Shown one piece after another: positions 8,265 to 16,580 of a stretch of 43,638 bases of DNA. The stretch lies in NCBI GenBank assembly GCA_900547585.1, contig URHD01000006.1:1-43638 (forward strand), written 5' to 3'. Under the pieces are notes generated by a model, which was not told the origin of the DNA, ran no database searches, and worked only from the letters and a program-made list of their open reading frames with translations. Positions within the stretch are counted from its first letter, which is position 1. Every line of letters begins with the position of its first letter. Source of the DNA: an uncultured bacterium. Its GTDB lineage: Bacteria; Cyanobacteriota; Vampirovibrionia; Gastranaerophilales; Gastranaerophilaceae. The translations under genes were made by a program, and so were the position numbers.

Positions 8265-9839
8265 TTATCCTTTCTTTGCCGCACCTGCGATTTCAGAATC
8301 CATACGCAGAAACACAGGTTTAATTTTTTCTTTTTCTGTAATTTTTCCTGCGGGAATTTCGCCCCATTTTAAGTCATCCAGCTTAATTTCAGCGGGTTTT
8401 TCCGACCTATTAAGCTGTTCATAAATATCCTGCGAAATATTAGGCGTATAAGGCGCAAGAAGCGCACCGATAAACCGCATAGCCTCGAGTACATTGTAGA
8501 GAACTTGCGCACATTCAGCCATTTTGCCCTCTTTCGCAAGCCCCCAGGGCGCTGTGTCATTTACGTATTTGTTAACAACATTGGAAAAATTAACAATTTC
8601 CTGCGCAGCTTCTGCAACTTCGTAGTTATCAAAACGCTTTTTGACGGATTTTACGGTATTCAGGGCTTCTTTTGCGATTTCATTATGAGAATCCGTTATA
8701 AATTCCGGTTTTATGTCGCCGTCAAAGTATTTTACCTGCATATTGAGCGTTCTGTTGAGCAAATTGCCGATATTGTTGGCCAAATCAGCGTTAACTCTTT
8801 CTTTGAAGTCCAAATCAGAGTAATTTCCGTCCCGTCCGGTCGGAGCCGTTACCATCATGAAATATCTGAACGCGTCAGGATGAGCGAGTTCAAAGGTTTC
8901 CATCACATCTTTGGGTGCGATGACATTTCCGATGGATTTTGACATTTTTGTCTGGTCAATCGTAATCCAGCCGTGCGCAAGAATTGTTTTAGGCAGCGGC
9001 AAATCAAGCGCCAGCAAAAATGCCGGCCAATAAATCGCGTGGAACTTCAAAATATCTTTACCTATGACCTGAACATCAGCAGGCCAGTATTTTTTGAAGT
9101 TTTCATGCGGATTTTCAGGGTCATAGCCAAGAGCTGTGATATAATTTGATAGCGCGTCAATCCAAACGTAAATAATCTGCGAATCATCACCCAAAACCGG
9201 TATTCCCCAGCTTACCGAATCTTTTGAGCGGGAAACAGAGATATCCTCGATATGTTCAAGCTGGTTCAAAACCTCATTTGCCCTGAAATCCGGTTGAATG
9301 AAGTCCGGATTGCTTTTTATGTGCTCTATAATTCTGTCTTTATATTTTGAAAGTCTAAAAAAGTAGTTTTCTTCCTTAACTTCCTCAGGTTTTTTGAGGT
9401 GATCTGGACAAAGTCCGTCCTCTGTCAAATCACGCAGATTCAGGAACGATTCACAGCCGGAGCAGTACAAGCCGGTGTAAGAATGTTTGTAAATATCGCC
9501 ATTATCCTGCAATTTTTTGAAGATTTTCTGAACAATTTCTTCATGCTGCCTATCAGTCGTTCTTATAAATTGATTGTAAGAAATATCGAGCCCGTTCCAG
9601 CATTCTTTGAATTTTTCCGCGTTAATATCGCAGAGTTCTTTAGGGGTAATACCCTGTGCAGCCGCTGTTTTTTGGATTTTTATACCATGTTCGTCCGTTC
9701 CGGTAAGAAAATAGACATCGTCGTATCTCTGGCGGAAATGACGGGCAATAACGTCAGTTTGTATCTTTTCATAAGCGTGCCCGATGTGGGGTGCGCCGTT
9801 TGCGTAGTCAATAGCCGTTGTTAAGTAAAATTTTGTCAT
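8265..9839 (-). CDS. metG: Methionyl-tRNA synthetase
   Basis: Charges tRNA-Met with methionine. 524 residues from the ATG at 9839, the short form without the C-terminal dimerisation domain. The HIGH signature is PHIGH at 17-21. The connective-peptide zinc site is seen as YCSGCESFL and LCPDH (CxxC plus CxxH, one knuckle). KMSKS follows in QTKMSKSIGNVIAP, and the C-terminal anticodon-binding helices run from about residue 385. An apparent in-frame extension upstream of 9839 reads through the palindromic repeat (CHPRESGN) and is not protein; the chosen ATG is preceded by TAGGAAAAATT and begins MTKFYLTTAIDYANGAPHIG, which matches the family start. Confidence 0.96.
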   Translation of the reverse strand: MTKFYLTTAIDYANGAPHIGHAYEKIQTDVIARHFRQRYDDVYFLTGTDEHGIKIQKTAAAQGITPKELCDINAEKFKECWNGLDISYNQFIRTTDRQHEEIVQKIFKKLQDNGDIYKHSYTGLYCSGCESFLNLRDLTEDGLCPDHLKKPEEVKEENYFFRLSKYKDRIIEHIKSNPDFIQPDFRANEVLNQLEHIEDISVSRSKDSVSWGIPVLGDDSQIIYVWIDALSNYITALGYDPENPHENFKKYWPADVQVIGKDILKFHAIYWPAFLLALDLPLPKTILAHGWITIDQTKMSKSIGNVIAPKDVMETFELAHPDAFRYFMMVTAPTGRDGNYSDLDFKERVNADLANNIGNLLNRTLNMQVKYFDGDIKPEFITDSHNEIAKEALNTVKSVKKRFDNYEVAEAAQEIVNFSNVVNKYVNDTAPWGLAKEGKMAECAQVLYNVLEAMRFIGALLAPYTPNISQDIYEQLNRSEKPAEIKLDDLKWGEIPAGKITEKEKIKPVFLRMDSEIAGAAKKG

Positions 9840-9878
9840 AATTTTTCCTATTTTTATCTTATTTGCTATGATAAAATT

Positions 9879-9902
9879 ACCACAAAAATAAGTTTTTGTG
9901 GT
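9879..9902. promoter_or_regulatory. Perfect 10-bp hairpin upstream of metG
   Basis: ACCACAAAAA (9879-9888) and TTTTTGTGGT (9893-9902) form a perfect inverted repeat with loop TAAG. It lies 40 bases before metG in the metG-rph divergent space. There is no T-run after it on either strand, so it is not a classical terminator. It may be an operator or an RNA structure at the 5' end of the metG transcript. Confidence 0.45.
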
Positions 9903-9920
9903 GTAAAAATTAGATTTTGA

Positions 9921-10008
9921 CCTGCTTTGCAGGAGATTCCCGCTTTCGCGGGGATGACAGGAATTATTTTTCATTCCCGGCCTGACCGGGCGTCTCCGGA
10001 GCATCCGG
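9921..10008. repeat. GC-rich REP/MITE-like palindromic repeat
   Basis: A run of four short hairpins in otherwise A+T-rich DNA: CCTGC/GCAGG (9921-9933), CCCGC/GCGGG (9939-9952), CCCGG/CCGGG (9976-9990) and CCGGA/TCCGG (9996-10008). The middle two sit between imperfect terminal inverted repeats GGAGATTCCCG (9932-9942) and CGGGCGTCTCC (9987-9997), so about 66 bases look like one small non-coding mobile unit. In one frame it encodes CHPRESGN, the well-known translation signature of such dispersed palindromes in many bacteria. Base composition unlike its neighbours supports an inserted element. Other copies in the genome cannot be checked here. Confidence 0.7.
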
Positions 10009-10038
10009 TCAAGATTTACAAACCAAAGGAGATATAAA

Positions 10039-10740
10039 ATGTCAGAACGTTTAAATTCACGCAAAAACGATGAATTAAGAGAAATTAATTTTATAAAAGA
10101 TTATACAAAACACGCTCTAAGTTCTGTTTTGGTTCAATTTGGTGATACAAAAGTAATAGTAACCGCCTCCGTTGACGAAAAAGCGCCTAAATGGATGGAA
10201 AAAGACGACCCGCGCGGGTGGGTTACGGCGGAATATTCGCTTTTGCCGACCTCAACCCACACAAGATGCCAGAGAGAACGCACAAAAATTTCCGGCAGAA
10301 CACAGGAAATTCAACGTTTAATCGGTCGCAGCCTGCGTTCGTGCGTTGATTTGGAAAAATTAACAGGGCTTACTATCACAATTGATGCAGATGTAATTCA
10401 GGCTGACGGAGGAACACGCTGCGCAAGCATTTGCGGCGGATATATTGTGCTTGAAGACGCAATAAACAAGCTTATTGCGGACGGGAAAATTGCTCAGAAT
10501 CCGATTTTGGAGCCTATTGCGGCGGTTTCAATTGGTTTGATTGACGGTGAAGTGAAGCTTGATTTGGATTATTCGGAAGATTCGCACGCACAGGTGGATT
10601 CCAATGTTGTAATGACAAAAAGCGGCAAAATTATTGAATTCCAGACTACGGCAGAGGGAAATCCCTTTTCAAAAGCCGAGCTTTATCAGATTTTGGATAC
10701 AGCTGAAGCTGCAATTCACAAAATCATTGGAATGTATTAA
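10039..10740 (+). CDS. rph: Ribonuclease PH
   Basis: Phosphorolytic 3'-to-5' exoribonuclease that trims tRNA 3' ends; it forms a hexameric ring. 233 residues, full length. Family signatures visible: the start of the fold at VLVQFGDTKVIVTASV, GWVTAEYSLLP, SGRTQEIQRLIGRSLR with the phosphate-binding arginines, TITIDADVIQADGGTR, and the LDLDYSEDS segment with metal-site aspartates. Unlike many cyanobacterial relatives it is not fused to another domain, and no rdgB follows. A very strong ribosome site (AAAGGAGATATAAA) precedes the ATG. It starts just downstream of the palindromic repeat and is divergent from metG. Confidence 0.97.
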   Translation: MSERLNSRKNDELREINFIKDYTKHALSSVLVQFGDTKVIVTASVDEKAPKWMEKDDPRGWVTAEYSLLPTSTHTRCQRERTKISGRTQEIQRLIGRSLRSCVDLEKLTGLTITIDADVIQADGGTRCASICGGYIVLEDAINKLIADGKIAQNPILEPIAAVSIGLIDGEVKLDLDYSEDSHAQVDSNVVMTKSGKIIEFQTTAEGNPFSKAELYQILDTAEAAIHKIIGMY

Positions 10741-10758
10741 GAAAAAACGTAAAAACGT

Positions 10759-11337
10759 CTACCAGTGAGCCGATCCGTATTTTTCCCAGTGCGAGATTTT
10801 TTCGTTAATTTCTTCGCGAACCTGTTTTACGCTTTTTCCGCTGGAGGGCAGAATTTGTTCATCTGCAAGCAGTTCAAAATCCATAAGCGTTTCTTTTAAA
10901 CGCCTTACAGTGGCTTTTACCCGCTCTCTTTGCTGAAACTGCCATCCTTTGAACCCGCACTCCGGAGGAAAAAGTGACCAGCCGTTTCTGGGGGCTCTGC
11001 GGCAGCAATCCGGACGTGTGGGGTGGATAGCGCAGGTGTTTTGCTCTGTCAGGTGCGGACAATAGTAAAATGCAATCTTTGATTCGTCAAAATCAGGGTT
11101 CTTTTTTAATTCCTTAAGAATATTTTCGACATGAGCGGGAACAGCTTTTCTGGCGTCTTCAACGGTGGGGTATTTTTTGAAAATTTCAACAAAAACCCTC
11201 GCTTCCTCCTGTCCTTGCGCAGCAAGCTCTTTCAACTCCTCATGCGTGTAGGGAGTTGTTATGGCTTTGCAGCATTGACCGCACATTTTGCATAAATGTT
11301 GGGGAAATTCCTCCCCAAGACCTTTTTCGATACCCAT
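10759..11337 (-). CDS. YkgJ-type cysteine-cluster protein (192 aa)
   Basis: Contains the conserved metal-binding cysteines of the YkgJ/CxxCxxCC family (zinc or Fe-S cluster proposed): C16, C19, C22 and C23 in HLCKMCGQCC, then C93, C102, C111/C112 and C127. The insert between them is helical and charged, and a C-terminal helical tail ends at WEKYGSAHW. The molecular role of this family is not established. It is convergent with rph (18-base gap) and divergent from the HAD gene at 11408. A second, shorter member is at 41116-41529, so the genome has at least two. Start: ATG at 11337, first residues MGIEKGLGEEFP. Confidence 0.82.
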   Translation of the reverse strand: MGIEKGLGEEFPQHLCKMCGQCCKAITTPYTHEELKELAAQGQEEARVFVEIFKKYPTVEDARKAVPAHVENILKELKKNPDFDESKIAFYYCPHLTEQNTCAIHPTRPDCCRRAPRNGWSLFPPECGFKGWQFQQRERVKATVRRLKETLMDFELLADEQILPSSGKSVKQVREEINEKISHWEKYGSAHW

Positions 11338-11407
11338 AATGCAATTATAACTTTAATTTTTCCGCAATGCAAAAAATTTATGTTATATTAAGCCGTAGGA
11401 GAAAGAT

Positions 11408-12064
11408 ATGATAAATACATTGATTTTTGACCTTGACGGAACGCTCTTAAACACTCTGGAAGACCTGAAAAATGCGACGAATTTTGCATTAAATAAATTC
11501 GGTTATCCGGAACGTTCGATTGAAGAAATAAGGAATTTTGTAGGCAACGGAGTTCGGAAACTTATTGAACGCGCACTCCCGAACGGAGCTGAAAATCCGG
11601 ATTTTGAGGCTTGCCTTGATACATTTAAAAAAAATTACAAAGAAATCATGTACAATCACACAGCACCCTATAACGGCATCTTTGAAATGTTAAAAATCGC
11701 GCGTGAAAAGGGCTGCAAAATTGCTGTAGTTTCCAACAAGTTTGATGTAGCCGTTAAAGAGCTTTGCGGGCGTTATTTTGGCTCGTTAATAGACATTGCA
11801 ATCGGAGAATCGGAAAATGTTCGCAAAAAACCGGCACCTGACAGCGTTTTTGAGGCAATGAAGCTTTTAAACTCAAAACCTGAAAATTCTGTTTACATCG
11901 GGGATTCCGATGTTGACATAGAAACGGCCAAAAATGCAAAATTGCCCTGTATAAGTGTAACATGGGGATTTCGGGACAAAAATTTTCTTATTGAGCATGG
12001 CGGCAGAATTTTCATTGACAGACCGATGGAAATTTTCACTAAATTACAGGAAATTCAGCATTAA
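11408..12064 (+). CDS. gph: HAD-family phosphatase, phosphoglycolate phosphatase-like
   Basis: 218 residues. Motif I FDLDGTLLNT holds the nucleophile D8 and acid D10; motif II is VVSNKFD; the motif III lysine is in RKKPAPD; motif IV is YIGDSDVDIETAKNA. A helical cap (about 18-85) follows motif I, as in subfamily IA. The overall pattern (NTLEDL, KFGYPERS, GNGVRKLIERALP) is that of phosphoglycolate phosphatase, which removes 2-phosphoglycolate formed in DNA repair or metabolism. Other IA enzymes such as pyrophosphatase PpaX are alternatives. The ATG at 11408 is preceded by AGGAGAAAGAT. It ends four bases into the convergent rnhC. Confidence 0.87.
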   Translation: MINTLIFDLDGTLLNTLEDLKNATNFALNKFGYPERSIEEIRNFVGNGVRKLIERALPNGAENPDFEACLDTFKKNYKEIMYNHTAPYNGIFEMLKIAREKGCKIAVVSNKFDVAVKELCGRYFGSLIDIAIGESENVRKKPAPDSVFEAMKLLNSKPENSVYIGDSDVDIETAKNAKLPCISVTWGFRDKNFLIEHGGRIFIDRPMEIFTKLQEIQH

Positions 12065-12939
12065 ACCTCTTGAAAAGTTTTAAAATGCGTTTTTACGAGG
12101 TTTTTGAGCTCATCTTTTGAAAATCTGCCCGCAATCTTTCTCGCAGCGTCGATAACAGCGGAATTGCAGCCTTTCGGGATTTGTACACCGTATTTTGAGG
12201 AAAAATCTGCCATTATCTTCAAAAACTGCTCTCTGGCAAGAATAGAGGCAGCTGCGACCGCAATATCGCTTTCCGCCTTGCAACGCTGTTCGAGTTTTAT
12301 ATTCTGACCCTTGCCCATTAATGCGTTTTTTATGAGTTTTTCATCGCCGAATTTATCAGAAAGCGCGTATTCACAATCTGCCTTTTCCAGTATATTTTCG
12401 ATGGTTCTGGCATGTCCCCAGGCAAGAAGTTTGTTCAAATTGCCAAATTTTGAGTACAATTCGTTGTATTTTGCCGGATTTATCGTAACAATTGAAAAAA
12501 TGCAGTTGTTTTTCACTGCAGCAGCCAGTTTCGGGATTTGTGCGTCGGAAACCTTTTTGCAATCCTTGATTCCGGCCTTCAAGAGAATTTCAGAGTTTTT
12601 TTCATCGGTTAGAACACCGGCAATAACCAGCGGCCCGAAAAAATCGCCTTTTCCGGACTCATCTACGCCAATATGTTTTGCCGGAATGGTAATATCGGGA
12701 GTTTCTGCTACGGGCACAGATTTTATGCCGAGAAAGGCCTCGACTTTAGAAGCGATTTCGCTAATATCAGCCCCCTGAAGAAGAAATTTGCCCGAATTAT
12801 AAAAAATAGCGGTATATTTTGAGGTTTTAGCGCGCCAGAAAGCGTATTGCTGTGCAGATATCACAGCATTTTCCCGTACAAAAAACTCACGAAGCGAAGC
12901 TTCTTTGCCGGTGTCGATTTTTACCGTGTAATTGTTCAT
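12061..12939 (-). CDS. rnhC: Ribonuclease HIII
   Basis: Cleaves the RNA strand of RNA-DNA hybrids. 292 residues. The N-terminal TBP-like substrate-binding domain (about 1-75), diagnostic of HIII versus HII, precedes the catalytic domain. The metal-site signature is GVDESGKGDFFGP (91-103), with further conserved parts in AGIKDCKKVSD, WGHARTIENIL, CEYALSDKFGD, and KAESDIAVAAASILARE, which carries the late acidic residue. RNase HIII is more typical of Firmicutes, Chlamydiae and some deep groups than of proteobacteria, so it has taxonomic value. It is divergent from the AsmA-like gene at 13042 and convergent with gph. Confidence 0.94.
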   Translation of the reverse strand: MNNYTVKIDTGKEASLREFFVRENAVISAQQYAFWRAKTSKYTAIFYNSGKFLLQGADISEIASKVEAFLGIKSVPVAETPDITIPAKHIGVDESGKGDFFGPLVIAGVLTDEKNSEILLKAGIKDCKKVSDAQIPKLAAAVKNNCIFSIVTINPAKYNELYSKFGNLNKLLAWGHARTIENILEKADCEYALSDKFGDEKLIKNALMGKGQNIKLEQRCKAESDIAVAAASILAREQFLKIMADFSSKYGVQIPKGCNSAVIDAARKIAGRFSKDELKNLVKTHFKTFQEV

Positions 12940-13041
12940 CTGCCCGCTATCTCCTCGTTTTTAGATATTTCGTAACAACTATATCACAATCATGCCATGC
13001 CCGTGAAAATGGTATAGAATATTAGCCTGAAAGTGTATGTT

Positions 13042-13842
13042 ATGAGAAAATTCCGCAGAATTTTAAATATCTTTTTAATAATTGCCGCAGTTTTCGGGGG
13101 GATTTACCTTGTTTTGTGCTTCGTGCTGCCGTTTTTGCTTAATTCAAAAGATTATTCTGGCATAATTTCGGACGCAGTCAAAAGCCAGACGAATCTTAAT
13201 CTTGTTATCCATAATTACAGGATTAAAGTATCTCCAAAGCTCAATTTGAGCGTTGACGCGGAGAATGTTCAGCTTTTTTACCCGAATAAGACCCAGATTC
13301 TTGATATAAAAAATGTAAACCTCGATTTTTCTACACTTGCAATGCTCCACAGGGAATTAAAGCTCGAAAAGGTTTCTGCCGATAGTGTTCAAATTTCCAC
13401 AAAATTGTTAAAAAACGGGAAATTTACTCTTCAGGAGTATCTTGAGAAAAATTACAAAGAACAGGAATCATCCCGGCTTAAAATCTCAGATGAAATTCCG
13501 TCGATAAATGTAAATTCGCTGTTAATTAAGATTAAGGACGAAAAAACAGCCCAAAAATTCAAGCTGGAAGCGCAGAATTTAAAAATTTCAAACAAACTCC
13601 TGACGAACAGCCACAAACTGGCCGCATCAGGCACATTGTTCTGCGGAACCGGCAAAATAGCGGATTTTAACTTAAAACTGGCGTTTTCTGACAAATTAAT
13701 CAAAAATTTTCAGCCGGAGCCGGTTCAAATCCCCTTTTCAGACTTCAATAAGCATAAAATGAACGCGAAAATTGACGCAGATTTGACCCTTTCTGAAAAC
13801 TCAAAGCTGAGCGGTAAAATTAACATGACAATTTCACAATGA
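13042..13842 (+). CDS. AsmA-like envelope protein, N-terminal fragment
   Basis: Starts MRKFRRILNIFLIIAAVFGG, a basic stretch followed by one membrane span (about 8-32), then beta-rich AsmA-type sequence (NLNLVIHNYRIKVSPKLNLSVDAENVQL) repeated in pattern to the end. AsmA-family proteins are inner-membrane-anchored, span the periplasm and help lipid movement to, or protein assembly in, the outer membrane. The frame stops at 13842, where a second open frame continues the same fold. Inserting one base near 13826 would join them (KIN-x-DNFTMKSANG), so this is very likely the first part of a single gene of about 1,180 residues broken by a frameshift. GTG at 13033 is an alternative start. Confidence 0.8.
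   Translation: MRKFRRILNIFLIIAAVFGGIYLVLCFVLPFLLNSKDYSGIISDAVKSQTNLNLVIHNYRIKVSPKLNLSVDAENVQLFYPNKTQILDIKNVNLDFSTLAMLHRELKLEKVSADSVQISTKLLKNGKFTLQEYLEKNYKEQESSRLKISDEIPSINVNSLLIKIKDEKTAQKFKLEAQNLKISNKLLTNSHKLAASGTLFCGTGKIADFNLKLAFSDKLIKNFQPEPVQIPFSDFNKHKMNAKIDADLTLSENSKLSGKINMTISQ
13826..13842 (+). other. Probable frameshift joining two halves of one AsmA-like gene
   Basis: The upstream frame ends KINMTISQ-stop; the downstream frame, read back before its ATG at 13839, gives HDNFTMKSANG, which continues the alternating strand pattern. One missing base at AACATGAC (13822-13829), for example AACATTGAC, restores KINIDNFTMKS. The downstream ATG has no ribosome site. Either a real mutation, a sequence error, or less likely translational coupling through the ATGA overlap. 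Confidence 0.6.
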
Positions 13843-16580
13843 AATCCGCAAACGGAACCCGGATTCCGCCGTCATACTTTCATTTTAAATTTGAAAAAGA
13901 CAAAGGGGAAATGGATTCGGAATTTTTTGCCGCAAAAGATGAAAAAGCCATGCTGAACGCAAAATTTGCACTTTCCGGCGCAAAAAAAATATATTTAAAA
14001 TGTTCGACAAAAAAGATTTCATTAAAAAATCTGAAACCGGTTCTGATTTCGCTTGCAGAAATGCTCAACATAAAAAACAATCTGTCAGAATTTGACGCGG
14101 ACGGCTATATCACGTCCGATTTTATAGTGGATACGGACTTTAAAGCAATGAATTCTTCCGGCAGGCTCGGTGTTTTTAAGGCATCACTAAAACACAAATC
14201 AATCCCGTTAAAAATCACCGAAATCAACGCCGATGTTGATTTTTCTGACAATGAAGTAAAAATCCACAAATCAGCGCTGCTTGTAAACAACCAGCCGGTG
14301 GAATTAAGCGGAAAAATTGACAAAAATGCCTGGGGAAACCTGACTTTGAGTGCAAATGACCTTAGCCTTGCAAATTTAATGAATGCTTTTTCTTTTTTGA
14401 AGCCATCGGACAAAATTACCATAAAATCCGGCACTCTATCCTTTAATGCAGTATTGAAAGGCAAGCTGGAGAACGCTTCACCTAAAATTAATGCAATAAT
14501 CAAAAATTTTAAAGCAAATTACGCGAAAGACAGCCTCTCAATCGACAAAATCACGACAGAAGTGGCCGATGCGTCAGAAAAAAGCCTGACAGGCACATTA
14601 AAAGCTTTCGGAGTAAAATACAAACCGGATGCATTGCCCAAAAACCTCATTGCTAACGATATTACGGGAACTTTCAACGAGAAAGATTTTAATCTGAACC
14701 CTTCAAAATTCAGCTATGATAAAGCTTCTGTAACGGTTTCGGGCGAGGTTAAAGATTATAAAAAAACTCAGGATTCAAAATTTTCACTTTACGGAACAGT
14801 GGATACAGCGTTTTTGCGCTCGCTTTTGCCTGCTGAAATCACAATTTATTCAAAAGGCATAATCCCAATAGGCGCTTCCCTCACCGCAAAAGGCGGAAAA
14901 GCGGATATTCAGGCTAATGCTCTTGCCATGCCTGACGCCTACATATCACCTGTTCTATTGAAACGCGCCGGAAATACGCTTTTGCACGCAGAATTACATC
15001 TTGAAAAAGATTTATTAAAAATAAAAGAAATTTCGCTTAATGAGCCGCCGCCTTCTGTAAAACTCTCTCAAAATATCGATACTGGCAGGCTAAATCACCT
15101 TTTGACAGCCAGAGGCGAGGTTAAAAACTTCAAAAAGCCAGTTTTTAACAATTTTCAAATAAAAATTCCTCAAAAACTAATGTTCAGCGCAAATCCTGTT
15201 GACAGCGCCTTTGTAAGCGGGGATTTAAAACTTGGCGGATATTGGGCAGCACCTGAAATTACCGGTTATTTAAACCTTTATGAAGTCAAAATGAAAGATT
15301 TATACGCCGGTCTGATTCAAATTCAGCCCGCAAAAAGCTATATAAAAGTGCAGGCTGATACACTGAAAGCAGGAAATACTTTTGTTAACCTTAACGCCGT
15401 GCTGCCTGCGGATATTGCGGTTTCTAAAAAAATTAATAACCTGAATATTACAGCGCAGAATCTTGACATGGAGAATCTTGTAAAACTCACTGCTTTCTTA
15501 CCCTCAGCTAAGTATGCGCCCGGCTTTGAGGCTCCGTTTGAGGTTCTTACCGGAAAAGTATTGATAAAATCCGCTGATATCAACAATTTGAAGCTTCAAA
15601 ACTTAAATTCCGACCTGAAAATATCAAAAAATGTCCTTTATTTGAACAATTTACGGGCGAATGCATACGGCGGAAACATCGCAGCGAATATTGAACATAA
15701 CCTGCTTTACACCTCAACAAAAGGCAAAATTCAAGCGCGGGGGCTGCAATCAGCAGCAGCTGCTGCTGATATATTCCCGGTTAATATGGAGATTTCCGGC
15801 AGGTTGGATTTTGATTCTGATATTACGATGTCAGGACTTGAGCAAAATGTGCAAATGAAGACTCTGAAAGGCAATGCCGACATACTTGTTACCAATGCGC
15901 AGCTCGGGCCGCTCGGACGTTTTGAGCATTTTTTGCATGCGCAGAACCTTCTTTCGCAAAAATTGATTTATGCTAGTCTTAACAGTGCAAAAAGAGCGAT
16001 TGCGCCGAAAAATACGGGATATGTCGATTCTCTGAAAGGCGTTTTAAGGTTTAATAACGGGCTTGTTTATCTTAACCCGGTCACTACAGCAGGCCCGCAG
16101 ATGAGTATGCACATAACAGGGGTTTCAAATCTTATTACAGGCGATGTTGATGTGCAAATTCTGGGCAGAGTTTCACCGGATGTTTCTGATTCTGTGGGCG
16201 TTTTAGGTGATATTACGCTTAAAAACGTTCTTGACGAGCATACTTCTTATGGCGAAACCATTGCTAAGCTCTTTACATCATACAATTCCGAGCTTCCGCA
16301 GATGGATATCTCAAAAATCCCTGCGCTTACCTCAAAATATCAGGCAGAAACAAAGAATTTCAGGGTAATCATCGCCGGAAATCCGGAAAGTATCAAATCA
16401 ATAAAATCTTTCACCTGGGTGAACCCGCTCGGCTCAATGAAAGAGCTTAAAACCTATACGCAAAGCGAAAAACAACAGCCGCAACAGGAAAAACCACAGG
16501 TCGTGCAGCCGGTGGAGCCGCCCCAAACGCCGTCTTCAACTAAGGGCTTTTTGGATTCAATTCCGGATGACTTTCACTGA
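13839..16580 (+). CDS. AsmA-like envelope protein, main and C-terminal part
   Basis: 913 residues of strongly beta-strand-patterned sequence with no membrane span of its own, consistent with the periplasmic body of an AsmA/TamB-like protein. Repeated modules of the type ...ISLKNLKPVL..., ADVDFSDNEVKIHKSAL and LNSDLKISKNVLYLNNLRANAYGGNIAA are typical. The last third carries the AsmA C-terminal domain (about 640-820; YVDSLKGVLRFNNGLVYL, then MSMHITGVSNLITGDVDV). A Pro/Gln-rich tail follows, ending SIPDDFH. Having no signal or anchor, and no ribosome site before its ATG, it makes sense only as the continuation of the preceding fragment. Its last 41 bases overlap the convergent gene at 16540 on the opposite strand. 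Confidence 0.82.
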   Translation: MKSANGTRIPPSYFHFKFEKDKGEMDSEFFAAKDEKAMLNAKFALSGAKKIYLKCSTKKISLKNLKPVLISLAEMLNIKNNLSEFDADGYITSDFIVDTDFKAMNSSGRLGVFKASLKHKSIPLKITEINADVDFSDNEVKIHKSALLVNNQPVELSGKIDKNAWGNLTLSANDLSLANLMNAFSFLKPSDKITIKSGTLSFNAVLKGKLENASPKINAIIKNFKANYAKDSLSIDKITTEVADASEKSLTGTLKAFGVKYKPDALPKNLIANDITGTFNEKDFNLNPSKFSYDKASVTVSGEVKDYKKTQDSKFSLYGTVDTAFLRSLLPAEITIYSKGIIPIGASLTAKGGKADIQANALAMPDAYISPVLLKRAGNTLLHAELHLEKDLLKIKEISLNEPPPSVKLSQNIDTGRLNHLLTARGEVKNFKKPVFNNFQIKIPQKLMFSANPVDSAFVSGDLKLGGYWAAPEITGYLNLYEVKMKDLYAGLIQIQPAKSYIKVQADTLKAGNTFVNLNAVLPADIAVSKKINNLNITAQNLDMENLVKLTAFLPSAKYAPGFEAPFEVLTGKVLIKSADINNLKLQNLNSDLKISKNVLYLNNLRANAYGGNIAANIEHNLLYTSTKGKIQARGLQSAAAAADIFPVNMEISGRLDFDSDITMSGLEQNVQMKTLKGNADILVTNAQLGPLGRFEHFLHAQNLLSQKLIYASLNSAKRAIAPKNTGYVDSLKGVLRFNNGLVYLNPVTTAGPQMSMHITGVSNLITGDVDVQILGRVSPDVSDSVGVLGDITLKNVLDEHTSYGETIAKLFTSYNSELPQMDISKIPALTSKYQAETKNFRVIIAGNPESIKSIKSFTWVNPLGSMKELKTYTQSEKQQPQQEKPQVVQPVEPPQTPSSTKGFLDSIPDDFH

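Noticed and set aside
9840..10064. In-frame N-terminal extension of methionyl-tRNA synthetase by 75 residues
   Set aside because: It reads through the palindromic repeat (CHPRESGN) and overlaps the start of divergent rph; the ATG at 9839 matches the family start and has a ribosome site.
11754..11963. Open frame antisense to the HAD phosphatase, and many similar frames of 60-150 codons antisense to or out of frame with real genes throughout the window
   Set aside because: No ribosome sites, no domain signatures, and they lie fully inside well-supported genes.
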